Under the pieces are notes generated by a model. That model saw only the letters and a list, made by a program, of their open reading frames with translations, did not search any database and had not been told where the DNA came from. The translations under genes and the position numbers were made by a program. This document shows, in pieces, positions 46,140 to 55,771 of a DNA stretch of 64,000 bases; the first letter of the stretch is position 1, and every line of letters starts with the position of its first letter. Source of the stretch: Ruminiclostridium papyrosolvens DSM 2782. GTDB taxonomy: Bacteria > Bacillota > Clostridia > Acetivibrionales > DSM-1351. The stretch covers positions 1,364,001 through 1,428,000 of the forward strand of contig NZ_CP119677.1 of assembly GCF_029318685.1 (NCBI RefSeq), read 5' to 3'.

Positions 46140-47834
46140 ATGCAAAAAAGAATGACAGGTAATTTACTTAAAACAGTAACTGCGGTTTTGATTGCAGGGA
46201 ATATGGTTTTGGGCTCAGCTTCTGTTCAGGCGGCTGGAGTAAGTGATTTGAGCAAAAGTTCAACGTATGCCAAAGAAGCCATTCGATGGATGGCAAACAA
46301 TAGTATCATTAGCGGTGATAAGCAAGGAAACTTTTATCCGCGTCAAAGCATAACAAGAGCTGAACTTGTAACTCTGCTGGTAAAGGCTTTAAACATTGAT
46401 ACTTCCAATCTCCCTTCTGCAGCTACTTTTTCCGATGTACCTGCAAGTCATTGGGCTTTCAAGTATGTTGAAGCTGCCAACAGGGCGGGTATTACAAGTG
46501 GTACGGGAAACGGTAAGTTCGGCATTGGCAGCCTTACTACAAGAGAACAGATTACAACAATGCTTTTAAACTATCTTTCAGTATCAAAGGAAGCTATTGT
46601 AGCTGAGCTCGGCTTGGATGATCTTTTAAAATTCAAGGATTCAGGAAAAATGTCTGATTGGGCAAAACCGTCAATCAAGTTTGCAGTTTCAAATAATATT
46701 ATGAGCGGAGTAAGTGCTGATTCATTTTCTCCCACAGGAAAAGCGACAAAAGAACAGATAGCTGTTATTTTATACAAGTTTTTGAATTCAAAAACTAGTA
46801 TTGAGCAAAATGCAGCAACACTAAAGAAAGTGGTTGTTACTTACAATAATGACCTGATTAAACTTAAAACACCGGCTAAAGTTATTGATAATGACATAAT
46901 GCTTCCGGCAGAGGTTTTTTCAAAAACAGGGGCAAAGGTTGATTTTGACAATCAGGCAGGGACAGTAACCATTAAGAGTCTGACAGCTCAGGACAAAATG
47001 ATTACTCTAAATGATGTACATGAGCAAATAGACGGAGCAGTTCTTGTTCCTGCGAAGGCAGTAGTTGAGGCGCTTGGTTTTACAATGGATTGGAATGATA
47101 AAATCAACCTTCTGAAAATTAAGGATAGTACTATTCCTAAAAATCCACAGTTGTACAATGCAATAAAGAGTATGCTGGATTATAAGGGTGAGTATGAAAA
47201 CAACATGATAATCAATGCAAAAGAGTATAGCTCTAATATGAATATTGGAATGACGATGTCAATAAAAGGCGCTGTAAACGGTAATAATTCAACATCAAAC
47301 TCCAAGATTACAATTTCAATTGACGGGGAACAGGAAGATTTAATGGATTATCAAACCATAAATATCGGAGACAAGATATACGTAAAAAATCCGGATACGG
47401 GTTCATGGGAAACTTACACCAGAAGTCAGGCAGAAGATGAAGGTATCCTGTATACTGATATTGAAGCTGATAGAAATGAAAGCCTTAGAGTGTTGGACGT
47501 TTATGGAAAAATGAACATAACTGATGAAGGAAAAACATTACTAAATGGAGAAGAAGTATCAAAATATCAGGTTAGGCTGAACATGGAATTACTGCAGGGG
47601 CTGACGTCAGCAAATATGCTGGAATATGGCTTAGGACTTGAAGATATATACAATAATGGCCTTGATACAAAAATGTATATATATGTAAATTCTCAAGGAC
47701 AGCTGGTAAAGCAGTCCATTGTTATCTATGGCTCAATGGTTAAGGATGGTACTAAAGCAGATATTAATATGACCGTCAATAGCATGTATACCAATATCGG
47801 AAAAGAAATAGAGATTGTAAGTCCCATAAAATAG
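46140..47834 (+). CDS. SLH-domain surface protein with stalk and lipoprotein-like domain
   Basis: The 564-residue protein has a signal peptide (1-31), three SLH repeats (about 36-210; IRWMANNSIISGDKQGNFYP, VEAANRAGITSGTGNGKFG and IKFAVSNNIMSGVSADSFSP) that anchor it to cell-wall polymers, a copper-amine-oxidase-like stalk (about 225-330), and a long beta-rich C-terminus (about 340-564) resembling lipid-binding LppX/DUF6612-type domains. GAGGTG precedes the start. Its role on the surface is not known. Confidence 0.85.
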   Translation: MQKRMTGNLLKTVTAVLIAGNMVLGSASVQAAGVSDLSKSSTYAKEAIRWMANNSIISGDKQGNFYPRQSITRAELVTLLVKALNIDTSNLPSAATFSDVPASHWAFKYVEAANRAGITSGTGNGKFGIGSLTTREQITTMLLNYLSVSKEAIVAELGLDDLLKFKDSGKMSDWAKPSIKFAVSNNIMSGVSADSFSPTGKATKEQIAVILYKFLNSKTSIEQNAATLKKVVVTYNNDLIKLKTPAKVIDNDIMLPAEVFSKTGAKVDFDNQAGTVTIKSLTAQDKMITLNDVHEQIDGAVLVPAKAVVEALGFTMDWNDKINLLKIKDSTIPKNPQLYNAIKSMLDYKGEYENNMIINAKEYSSNMNIGMTMSIKGAVNGNNSTSNSKITISIDGEQEDLMDYQTINIGDKIYVKNPDTGSWETYTRSQAEDEGILYTDIEADRNESLRVLDVYGKMNITDEGKTLLNGEEVSKYQVRLNMELLQGLTSANMLEYGLGLEDIYNNGLDTKMYIYVNSQGQLVKQSIVIYGSMVKDGTKADINMTVNSMYTNIGKEIEIVSPIK

Positions 47835-47930
47835 TATAATTGTATTAAAAATATTATGGAACTTTTTTCATTCCTTGGAGTCAAATAAACTAAAGCAGTT
47901 TACAATTACTAAAATATGGAGTGAGAAAAC

Positions 47931-48602
47931 ATGGGATTTAAATCAAAATTAATTTGTGTATCAGTAACCGCCGCTATGCTTCTGTCAATGACTGTATCAA
48001 GTATTGCCGCTGTGAGCGGGTTTAATGATTTAAAGGAAGTAGAGGCAAAGGAGAAAATACTAGCGTTAAAGGATAAAGGAATTGTAACCGGTACAGGCAA
48101 AGGAAATTTCTCTCCCAATACTCAGGTTACTGCGGTTCAAGGAGTACAACTCATAGTAAATGCATTTAACCTGAACCTGAATTTTGTAAAATTTGCAAAG
48201 GAGCCCAAGGCCACCGACTATTTTATAAAGGCGGACAATAATGCATGGTACGCCAAAGGATTAATTATTGCAGCAGTAAATAGCATGCAGTTGCCCGGTG
48301 ACCTTGAGCCGACTAAAAAATGGACAAGGGAAGAGTTTACTCACTGGTTGATTCAGACTATGGAGAATCACTATTACCTTCCTACTGTTAAAATTGCATA
48401 CAGGGAGATTGCCGATAATAAAGACATCACACCTGAATTTGAAGGTCAGATACAAAGAGCAATTTTATATAAGGTTGTCAGTTTAGACAGTAAAGGACAG
48501 TTTAAGCCAAAAGCGGAAATAACACGTGCAGAGGCTGCAGAAGAGATATTTAATGCTCTTGAATATATTGATTCACATGCTGTTAATAAGCCACAGCAAT
48601 AA
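47931..48602 (+). CDS. small SLH-domain surface protein
   Basis: The 223-residue protein has a signal peptide (about 1-25, ending in SSIAA) and two or three SLH-like repeats (VSGFNDLKEVEAKEKILALKDKGIVTGTGKGNFSPNTQ, and KAEITRAEAAEEIFNAL near the end). It lies about 100 bases after the larger SLH gene. Its short length suggests it is almost entirely an anchor. The last part has a Gln-rich end. Confidence 0.82.
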   Translation: MGFKSKLICVSVTAAMLLSMTVSSIAAVSGFNDLKEVEAKEKILALKDKGIVTGTGKGNFSPNTQVTAVQGVQLIVNAFNLNLNFVKFAKEPKATDYFIKADNNAWYAKGLIIAAVNSMQLPGDLEPTKKWTREEFTHWLIQTMENHYYLPTVKIAYREIADNKDITPEFEGQIQRAILYKVVSLDSKGQFKPKAEITRAEAAEEIFNALEYIDSHAVNKPQQ

Positions 48603-48672
48603 GATATTAAACTAAAGGATATAAATATAATGAAGAGGGTCTTTTAAAAACTATAAAAGCTCTCTTTTTTTC

Positions 48673-48725
48673 TTGACAAAATATATCAGAGTGATATAAT
48701 CCAATGTATCACTCTGATATATTTT
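48673..48725. promoter_or_regulatory. PadR promoter with two 13-bp dyads forming a 19-bp inverted repeat
   Basis: TTGACA (48673-48678) and TATAAT (48695-48700) are 16 apart. A perfect 19-bp inverted repeat (48678-48696 and 48707-48725) contains two palindromes TATCAnnnTGATA, centred 23 bp apart and covering the promoter. This is a strong candidate for autoregulation by the PadR protein encoded next. Confidence 0.7.
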
Positions 48726-48736
48726 AGGAGGTTAAA

Positions 48737-49294
48737 ATGAAAAACAGTAAGACCAAATATGCTGTATTGGGAGTAATAAGTCTATTAGGCCCCATGTCAG
48801 GCTATGATATAAAGATGTTTTGCGATAAGGCTATATCTTTTTTCTGGAACGAGAATTTTGGACACTTATACCCTGTACTTGCCCAGTTGGAGTCCAATGG
48901 TTTAATATGCAGAAGTGATTTGGAGGAAGGTACAAGGAAGAAGTCGTACGTTATAACGGAAAAAGGACGTATAGAGCTTGAAGAATGGCTTGTAGGGCCG
49001 GTAGAGTATCAACCTGAGAGATCGGAATTATTACTTAAATTGTCCTTTGGAAACCAAATGCAGGGGAAAGATATTATTTCGATGTTGGAAGCAACCAAAG
49101 CAAGGAATCAGCTAAAGTTTGACCGCTTAAACAATATATACGACCAATATATAAATAATGACGAGGCAATGAAAAAACCCCAGTATCCATACTGGATTGT
49201 AACTCTTCGATACGGGATTACCTCACTGGAGGCATCATTGAAATGGTGTGATGACACAATTGAGTTCTTAAACAAATATAATGGGGGAAAATAG
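48737..49294 (+). CDS. PadR-family transcription regulator
   Basis: The 185-residue protein has the PadR winged helix (YAVLGVISLLGPMSGYDIKMF, FWNENFGHLYPVLAQLESNGLI and KKSYVITEKGRIELEEWL) and a C-terminal helical domain (Vir_act_alpha_C) for dimerisation. AGGAGG precedes the start. The next gene's ATG follows the stop after 1 base, so they form an operon. The promoter region carries twin dyads. Confidence 0.92.
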   Translation: MKNSKTKYAVLGVISLLGPMSGYDIKMFCDKAISFFWNENFGHLYPVLAQLESNGLICRSDLEEGTRKKSYVITEKGRIELEEWLVGPVEYQPERSELLLKLSFGNQMQGKDIISMLEATKARNQLKFDRLNNIYDQYINNDEAMKKPQYPYWIVTLRYGITSLEASLKWCDDTIEFLNKYNGGK

Positions 49295-49295
49295 G

Positions 49296-50063
49296 ATGAA
49301 AATATCAGAAGGACTGGCCATGTTGGAGTTGAAGTCAAATGTTCCAAATGTAGAAGGAATAATGTATCCCGTAATCATATGGGATGAAAAGGAGCTTGTA
49401 TTAATAGACACGGGTTTGCCCGGACAGGGAACCACCATTTTAGACCTTATTGAAAAAGAAGGGGTGTCACCTCAAAAACTGACAAAGATTATAATTACAC
49501 ACCACGACATGGACCACGTCGGCGGTCTAACAGAAATAATTAAAAAAGTTGAGGCCGTTAGCGGTAAAAAGGTGGAAGTTTTGTCTCACGAAACTGAAAA
49601 GCCTTATATTCAGGGGGACTTAATGCCCTTGAAGTTTACAAAGGATAAGTTGGATGAACTGAAAAAACAGATGGAGGCTCTGTCAGCAGAAAAACGCCAG
49701 CAATATCAAAGCTTGTTTTCCTCCAATAAACCCGTTGTGACTGAAACGCTGTCGGATAACCAGCAGCTTCCTTACTGTGGAGGTATGACAATAATACATA
49801 CACCTGGTCACACAAAAGGACACATATGTGTTTACCTGAACAGGTACAAAACGCTGGTAGCAGGAGACAGTATGAACTTTGAAATCAATTCAGAAGGTGA
49901 ACTGAGACTTACAGGGCCTAACCCCCATTTTACGTATAATATGAATGAAGCTGTAGAGTCAATGGGAAAGTTCAGAGCATGCAATATTCATGAAATAATC
50001 TGTTATCACTGCGGTAAGATGGGGAATAATGTGACAGAGCAAATAAACGAACTTTTGAAATAG
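49296..50063 (+). CDS. metallo-beta-lactamase-fold hydrolase
   Basis: The 255-residue protein has the MBL motifs THHDMDHVGG, HTPGHTKGH and AGDSM, with binuclear metal ligands. It is a stand-alone glyoxalase-II-like hydrolase of unknown substrate. GGGGGA lies before the ATG at 49296, which overlaps the end of PadR by spacing of one base. The PadR pair suggests induction by an unknown compound. Confidence 0.88.
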   Translation: MKISEGLAMLELKSNVPNVEGIMYPVIIWDEKELVLIDTGLPGQGTTILDLIEKEGVSPQKLTKIIITHHDMDHVGGLTEIIKKVEAVSGKKVEVLSHETEKPYIQGDLMPLKFTKDKLDELKKQMEALSAEKRQQYQSLFSSNKPVVTETLSDNQQLPYCGGMTIIHTPGHTKGHICVYLNRYKTLVAGDSMNFEINSEGELRLTGPNPHFTYNMNEAVESMGKFRACNIHEIICYHCGKMGNNVTEQINELLK

Positions 50064-50094
50064 TAGTAACTTTCCAAAAATAAAAGGAGCCTTT

Positions 50095-50598
50095 ATGCAT
50101 AACAACTTTAACAATGCTTATCCTGCTGACAAGAAAGAAATGTATAAACTATTAGCTTCACAAATGAAAGCACTTCTTGAGGGAGAAACAAATACTACAG
50201 CAAACCTGGCAAATGCTTCAGCATTAATAAATGAAGCACTTAGTGGAATTAACTGGGCCGGGTTTTACCTTATGGATAATGAAGAGCTTGTACTTGGCCC
50301 GTTTCAGGGAAAGGTAGCATGTGTGCGCATTCCTGTAGGAAGAGGTGTTTGCGGTACGGCAGTAAAGGAAAATGCAACTCAATTGGTTATGGATGTTCAC
50401 AATTTTCCGGGACATATTGCTTGTGACAGTGCGTCTAAATCAGAGCTGGTAATACCCCTTCGCCATGAAGGCGTGGCAATGGGTGTTCTGGATATTGACA
50501 GTCCACAAATAGGCAGGTTTGACAATACGGACGCCGAGGAACTTGAAAAAATAGCACGTATTATTGAGGAAGCTTGCCAGTGGAAAGGCAATAGGTAA
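50095..50598 (+). CDS. free methionine-(R)-sulfoxide reductase (GAF-type)
   Basis: The 167-residue GAF protein has the fRMsr motif: INWAGFYLM and the three cysteines in KVACVRI, GRGVCGTAV and HIACDSASKSELV, matching the catalytic and resolving Cys set of E. coli YebR. It reduces free methionine sulfoxide with thioredoxin. AAAGGAG precedes the start. An inverted repeat (50609-50621 with 50646-50658, GCATGAACTTGTA) lies between it and the convergent small gene. Confidence 0.9.
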   Translation: MHNNFNNAYPADKKEMYKLLASQMKALLEGETNTTANLANASALINEALSGINWAGFYLMDNEELVLGPFQGKVACVRIPVGRGVCGTAVKENATQLVMDVHNFPGHIACDSASKSELVIPLRHEGVAMGVLDIDSPQIGRFDNTDAEELEKIARIIEEACQWKGNR

Positions 50599-50667
50599 AG
50601 TGTTGTAAGCATGAACTTGTAGCATAGTAGTTAATAAAACCTTGGTACAAGTTCATGCACATGTATA

Positions 50668-50883
50668 TTATTTGTTTGTTTTCCAAGAGCCTTCTTCCGT
50701 ACAAACTGACTTCAAACCGTTTTCAGTAGTTATTTTTGAACCTACTGCATGTCTCTCGTGGTTGTATACGCAGAATGGGTCTTTTCCTGCATTTCCAGTA
50801 CCTTTATTTGTTGCTTTCCTTATTTCATTTTCCTGACTTATGTTATCAACGGAGATACTGTCTTGTTGTTTTCTATTCTGCAT
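50668..50883 (-). CDS. small DUF1496-like protein
   Basis: The 71-residue protein starts MQNRKQQDSISVDN and ends FCVYNHERHAVGSKI then VCTEEGSWKTNK. The C-x-Y-n-x-x-x-h-x-x-G-S-x-I pattern followed by a second Cys and W resembles DUF1496-type domains. The frame continues upstream 22 codons, but an AAAGGA site precedes the ATG at 50883. It is convergent to the fRMsr gene. Confidence 0.55.
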   Translation of the reverse strand: MQNRKQQDSISVDNISQENEIRKATNKGTGNAGKDPFCVYNHERHAVGSKITTENGLKSVCTEEGSWKTNK

Positions 50884-51086
50884 AGTATCAAATCCTTTCG
50901 TTTGTTTGCTAATAAAGCCTTCTATATAAATATGTGTAAAAATAATCAAAATGATTCCATGAAAAATCAGGCAGGATAAATGTTATGAAAATTTAACTTT
51001 ATCATCATACTTTTTTAATTAATTATCAGTACAATGTTTATGCAGGGATATTTAGGGTATATATATTTTGAAAGGGGTGTGTAGCT

Positions 51087-51338
51087 TTGTTGGATTCCAG
51101 AAAGTGTTTGGAGATTTATGAATTTTGTCAGAGTCAGTATAAAAAACTTGAGAAAAAGACCGGATATTATAGTCCTAAGCATGATAAGGTTGTCATGGAA
51201 CTTGCGTCAAAAGAGTTTCAGATGAGTGAGGCTACCATTAATAATGCCTTTGATTTAGCTGCTCAAACATTAAGCAAAAACAATAAAAGCAAGTCTGAAA
51301 AAATAATTAGAAACAAGCTTATCCACGGAATTTTCTAA
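51087..51338 (+). CDS. small conserved-looking protein, function unknown
   Basis: The 83-residue protein (TTG start at 51087 or 51090, after AAAGGGG) reads CLEIYEFCQSQYKKLEKKTGYYSPKHDKVVMELASKEFQMSEATINNAFDLAAQTLSK. The helical pattern, with a basic end, looks like a small DNA-binding-type fold, but no family is recognised. A separate terminator-like AT region follows. Confidence 0.55.
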   Translation: MLDSRKCLEIYEFCQSQYKKLEKKTGYYSPKHDKVVMELASKEFQMSEATINNAFDLAAQTLSKNNKSKSEKIIRNKLIHGIF

Positions 51339-51555
51339 TCAATATATAAAACATATAAAAAATTAAGGCATGGGCATTAAAAGTCTGTGCTTTTTTTATA
51401 TATATAAAAAACAGATATAGAGTAAAATTGTATCAATTACAAAATAATTACATTATTACAATGTTATTATCAATTATTGAGAATAATTGGTTTGTAGGAT
51501 ATAATCTATCTAAGATTATACTTAGTTAGTACAATCTATAATTGGGGGGTGTATT

Positions 51556-52227
51556 ATGTATCACTTTTATACAACGGTTTTTTTGGTAGGGGTTTTTTAC
51601 ACCATTATTTCTTTAATTATAAGTGGTATATCAGGAGTCTTTCATGCAAATGGGGACTTTGGCGGCTCCCATATGCACGGACATGGAGGAGACTGCGGGC
51701 ATATACCGGGACATGTTCATGCCGATGGGGGAAGCATCGATGGAAGTCACTCGCTGGATGGGTCTCAAGGTGTTGAAGGGACTGATATGTCAAGCAGCAT
51801 TCTTTCGTGGCTGGGATTGTTATTCAATCCGCTGATAGCAGTTTCTTTCCTGACAGTTTTTGGGGGAATAGGAATTACCAGTACTAAATTCTTCAGTTGG
51901 AATTGGATTGTGGTATTAATAGCAGCATTAGGTTCTGGCATAATTATTTCAACAATTCTATACAACTTGGTTGCAAAGCCTCTTTACAGGAGTGAAAATT
52001 CTTCTGGTGTTTCAAGAGAAGAACTTTTGGGAATTCAGGCAGAGGTGACAACTGACATTATTGAAAATGGCTTTGGTACTATCAAGTACACTGTTAATTC
52101 AATTAAGTATACCGCACCTGCAAGACATGTTGAAAATAAACTTGTAAAACAAGGTGAAAAGGTATTTATATGTAAAATAGAGAATAATACATTCTTTATT
52201 AGTGAGTTGTCAAAAGTAATAATTTAG
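51556..52227 (+). CDS. NfeD-like membrane protein with a His/Gly-rich insert
   Basis: The 223-residue protein has a first membrane segment (about 5-27), then a His/Gly/Asp-rich stretch (about residues 35-75, with GSHMHGHGGDCGH and HADGG), two more membrane segments (about 80-140), and a C-terminal OB-type domain (about 150-223). The OB domain plus membrane arrangement resembles YuaF/NfeD1b, the partner of flotillin. GGGGGGTG precedes the ATG. A flotillin gene lies 86 bases downstream, fitting a membrane-domain pair. The His-rich insert could bind metal. Confidence 0.75.
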   Translation: MYHFYTTVFLVGVFYTIISLIISGISGVFHANGDFGGSHMHGHGGDCGHIPGHVHADGGSIDGSHSLDGSQGVEGTDMSSSILSWLGLLFNPLIAVSFLTVFGGIGITSTKFFSWNWIVVLIAALGSGIIISTILYNLVAKPLYRSENSSGVSREELLGIQAEVTTDIIENGFGTIKYTVNSIKYTAPARHVENKLVKQGEKVFICKIENNTFFISELSKVII

Positions 52228-52312
52228 AAAACAGCTTTTATTATCCAAATAAATTAAAACTTTATATGGATAATTAAAGGTTGAAATATATAAATCACAA
52301 AGGAGTGTTAAA

Positions 52313-53740
52313 ATGTTGGATTCAGTTTATTTTGTGCCGGGAGTAATAATAGTTGTACTATTTATATTGATTCTTACCTTTGTTTCAATGTACAAGAAGG
52401 TGCCTCAGGACAAAGCTTTGGTAGTAACGGGATTCAGAGGAAGAAGAGTTATAACCGGCGGCGGTGGGATTGTAATTCCTATGCTTGAAAGAACAGACAT
52501 CATTTCACTGGAAAACATGCAGATAGACATCAGAATTGATGGGGCTTTGACATCTCAGGGAGTTGGCATAGTAGCTGATGGAGTTGCGGTAGTTAAAGTT
52601 AAGTCCGACAAGGAGTCCATCCTGTCGGCTGCCGAACAGTTCAATACTTCAAAGGGACTTGACTACATGCTGGGGATAATAGCTAAAACTACTCAGCAGG
52701 TTCTGGAAGGTAAGCTCCGTGAAATAGTTTCAAAAATGACTGTAGAAGAAATATACAAAGACAGGGAAACCTTTGCATCACACGTTCAAGGTGTTGCAGC
52801 AACAGAGCTTCAAAACATGGGGCTTGAATTGAAGGTTCTTACTATTAAGGATATAGCAGATAAAAACGGTTATTTGGAAGCTCTCGGAAAACCTAGAATT
52901 GCTGAAGTAAAGAGAGATGCTCAGATAGCAGAAGCAAATGCAACAAAGGAAACGAAGGTTAAAACCGCTGAGGCTAACAGAGAGGGTGAAGCAGCCAGAA
53001 TTCAGGCTGAAACTCAGATAGCTGAGGCAAACAAGAATAAGGAGCTGAAGGTTCAGTCTTATAACAAGGATCAGCAGACAGCTAAGGCAGAAGCTGACCT
53101 GGCATACGATATTAAAGCCAATATCGTAAAGAAGGAAGTTGCAGAAACTGCAATGCAGGTAGAAATTGTTAAGAAACAAAAGGAAATTGAACTTGCAGAG
53201 CAGGAAGCAATGAGAAGAGAAAAGGAACTGGAAGCTACTGTAAAGAAGCAGGCTGATGCTGAAAACTATCAGGCTACAAAGGTAGCTGATGCCAGCAAGT
53301 ATAGAGAGGTTGCAGCAGCTGAAGCAAGATCACGTGCCATTGAGATGGAAGGTGAAGCTAAAGCTAAAGCTAAGAGAGCAGAAGGTATGGCGGAAGTTGA
53401 AATCATTAAAGCAAAGGGTGAAGCTGAGGCTCTTGCAATGGCAAAAAAGGCTGAAGCCTTTAAAATGTACAATGATGCAGCCGTTACACAGATGATTATA
53501 GAAAAACTTCCTGAAATAGCAAATGCGGTAGCTAGTCCGCTTTCAAAGACTGAGAAGATAGTTATAGTAGATAATGGGGGACAAGGAAAAGGTGCCTCCA
53601 AGGTAACAGGATATGTAACAGATATAATAGCTCAATTACCTGAAACCGTGGAAGCACTTACCGGAATGAACGTACTGGATTTTCTTAAAAAGAATACAGT
53701 TCAGGCCCAGAATGAAAACATTGAGGAAGACGTAGAATAG
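52313..53740 (+). CDS. floT: flotillin-like SPFH protein
   Basis: The 475-residue protein has an N-terminal membrane hairpin, the SPFH domain (about 30-190), and a long Glu/Ala-rich coiled coil (about 195-395) with repeated EAN, KAKR, EAK motifs. A C-terminal segment with IVIVDNGGQGKGASKV follows. This is the flotillin layout, which scaffolds membrane microdomains. AAAGGAGTG precedes the ATG. A terminator hairpin follows. Confidence 0.9.
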   Translation: MLDSVYFVPGVIIVVLFILILTFVSMYKKVPQDKALVVTGFRGRRVITGGGGIVIPMLERTDIISLENMQIDIRIDGALTSQGVGIVADGVAVVKVKSDKESILSAAEQFNTSKGLDYMLGIIAKTTQQVLEGKLREIVSKMTVEEIYKDRETFASHVQGVAATELQNMGLELKVLTIKDIADKNGYLEALGKPRIAEVKRDAQIAEANATKETKVKTAEANREGEAARIQAETQIAEANKNKELKVQSYNKDQQTAKAEADLAYDIKANIVKKEVAETAMQVEIVKKQKEIELAEQEAMRREKELEATVKKQADAENYQATKVADASKYREVAAAEARSRAIEMEGEAKAKAKRAEGMAEVEIIKAKGEAEALAMAKKAEAFKMYNDAAVTQMIIEKLPEIANAVASPLSKTEKIVIVDNGGQGKGASKVTGYVTDIIAQLPETVEALTGMNVLDFLKKNTVQAQNENIEEDVE

Positions 53741-53749
53741 AGTAAGATA

Positions 53750-53792
53750 AAAACAGCCCTTGCATATTATTTTGCAAAGGGCTGTTTTTTTG
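53750..53792 (+). terminator. terminator of the flotillin operon
   Basis: AAAACAGCCCTT (53750-53761) pairs with AAGGGCTGTTTT (53777-53788), followed by TTT. Confidence 0.85.
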
Positions 53793-53979
53793 TACAAAAA
53801 ACAACAATATGTAAATTTTACATATTTTATATTGTAATAATGCACATAATATTTTAGTATATATAGTCAAGATTCAGCAATTAAATGAAAATATTACATT
53901 TTCATGGCTGAAATTGACATGCATATTATATCTGGTTTACAATTTAAATGTCTCAAAATATGAATAGTAGAGGTGTAAT

Positions 53980-55695
53980 ATGTTTAAAAACCTAAAGATA
54001 GCGCATAAAATAATTAATCTATCCGTTGTTTTGCTTTTGCTTATAGTTATTGTAGGTTTTACAGGGTACTATTTTATTAATAGCTCCCATATAGGAGTGG
54101 GAAGTATGTACCAAGACAGGTTAATGCCCATAGATTGGTTAAGCGACAGTATAAGTAAAACAAGTGAAAATGAGAACTATATACTCTATTTAATATTGTA
54201 CGGCAATGATAGTCAGTTACAAAAACAGTTTGTTAAAAATATTGAAAATAATTCAAAAATAATAGACGATAATTGGGAAAAATACAAAAAAACAAAGTTG
54301 GACAAATTTGAGTCCGATAGTATTGCTGTATTTGAGAAAAACAAAAGTGATTTCAGGGCTGCCAGGGATAAAATCATAGCCGCAGCCTGTGAGGGCAATC
54401 GAGAAAAAGCCCTTGAGCTGCTAAATAGTAATGTTAGTTATTTACGAGGTGAGCAAAAAACACTGGACGATTTAGCTGAATACTGCAGAAATGTTGCAAA
54501 TAACATCAATACACAGAATAATAAGGATTTTATATTTGCATTGGAAATCATGATTTCATTAATCGTTTTTGCTCTGATAATAGGATTGGTGTTTAGTATA
54601 CTGATTGCAAAGGGGATAATCAAGCCTATAGAAGTACTTAAGAAAGAACTTAACTTATTAGTTGAAACAGGGGGAGATCTCACTCAAAGGATAGATATTA
54701 AGCGCAAAGATGAGGTAGGACAGCTTGCAGAATCCGTTAATCAATTTTTGGCTAATCTGAGAACTATTGTAAGCGGTATAATTAAAGAATCCTCAGTTGT
54801 TGAGAACTCCATAGCCTTGGTAGAACAGAAAATGGAGGATTTAGATGCATTTGTTGAAAATGTGTCAGCGACTACCGAAGAAATTTCTGCCGGCATGGAA
54901 GAAACTGCTGCTGCAACTGAACAAGTAAATGCATCATCACAGGATATTGAATCCGTAATAGAAGTAATGAATGAAAAGGCACAGAAGGGTTCAACGGAAG
55001 CACAAGAGATAGGAAATAGAGCCATTAGATTAAGAGACAGTTCAATAATGTCGGAAAAAACAGCATATGATATTTACGAAAGCACAACAAATAAATTATT
55101 AACTGCATTAGAGAATTCAAAAGCAGTAGAACATATTAATGTTTTAACCGGAACAATATTGCAAATATCCGAGCAGACTAATCTTCTCGCACTAAATGCG
55201 GCAATAGAAGCAGCAAGAGCAGGAGAGGCAGGAAAAGGCTTTGCAGTTGTAGCCGACGAAATCAGAAAACTGGCTGAGGAATCCAAGACAGCAGTAAATG
55301 AGATACAAAGGGTTACAAAGGAAGTTATTTCTGCAGTTTCAGACCTTTCTGAAGGCTCCAGAACAGTATTGGATTTTCTTGATACTACAGTAAGACCTGA
55401 CTATGCTAGTATGGTGAAAACAGGAGAATATTATAACAATGATGCGGCATTTGTTTTTGAACTTATTTCTGATTTTAGTGCAACATCACAAGAACTCGCA
55501 GCTTCAGCAGAAGGAATAATTCGTGCTATTAATGACGTAACCAAAACAGTAAATGAGGGTGCGGCGGGAACACAAAGTATAGCTGAGCAGAATATTGAAA
55601 TTGTTGACATGGTAAATAGGGTTAAAACTGAAATGGAAATTAGCAACAGAAGTACTCAGAAACTAAAGGAAATTGTCGGCAAATTTACAGTATAG
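53980..55695 (+). CDS. methyl-accepting chemotaxis protein
   Basis: The 571-residue receptor has a first membrane segment (about 11-32), a four-helix-bundle-type periplasmic sensor (about 33-185), a second membrane segment (about 188-212), HAMP (about 213-265), and a cytoplasmic signalling domain with the hairpin tip [47 protein letters not shown] precedes the start. No che genes are nearby, so it signals to chemotaxis proteins elsewhere. Confidence 0.93.
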   Translation: MFKNLKIAHKIINLSVVLLLLIVIVGFTGYYFINSSHIGVGSMYQDRLMPIDWLSDSISKTSENENYILYLILYGNDSQLQKQFVKNIENNSKIIDDNWEKYKKTKLDKFESDSIAVFEKNKSDFRAARDKIIAAACEGNREKALELLNSNVSYLRGEQKTLDDLAEYCRNVANNINTQNNKDFIFALEIMISLIVFALIIGLVFSILIAKGIIKPIEVLKKELNLLVETGGDLTQRIDIKRKDEVGQLAESVNQFLANLRTIVSGIIKESSVVENSIALVEQKMEDLDAFVENVSATTEEISAGMEETAAATEQVNASSQDIESVIEVMNEKAQKGSTEAQEIGNRAIRLRDSSIMSEKTAYDIYESTTNKLLTALENSKAVEHINVLTGTILQISEQTNLLALNAAIEAARAGEAGKGFAVVADEIRKLAEESKTAVNEIQRVTKEVISAVSDLSEGSRTVLDFLDTTVRPDYASMVKTGEYYNNDAAFVFELISDFSATSQELAASAEGIIRAINDVTKTVNEGAAGTQSIAEQNIEIVDMVNRVKTEMEISNRSTQKLKEIVGKFTV

Positions 55696-55771
55696 ATTTC
55701 TATGGACTAAAGCCATTATTATAAGTTATACTAGTTCTTGCGCATAGTATATTTTTTATCAGAGGTACAAA

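Noticed and set aside
50884-50949. Longer version of the DUF1496-like protein
   Set aside because: The upstream part lacks a ribosome binding site, while AAAGGA precedes the inner ATG at 50883.
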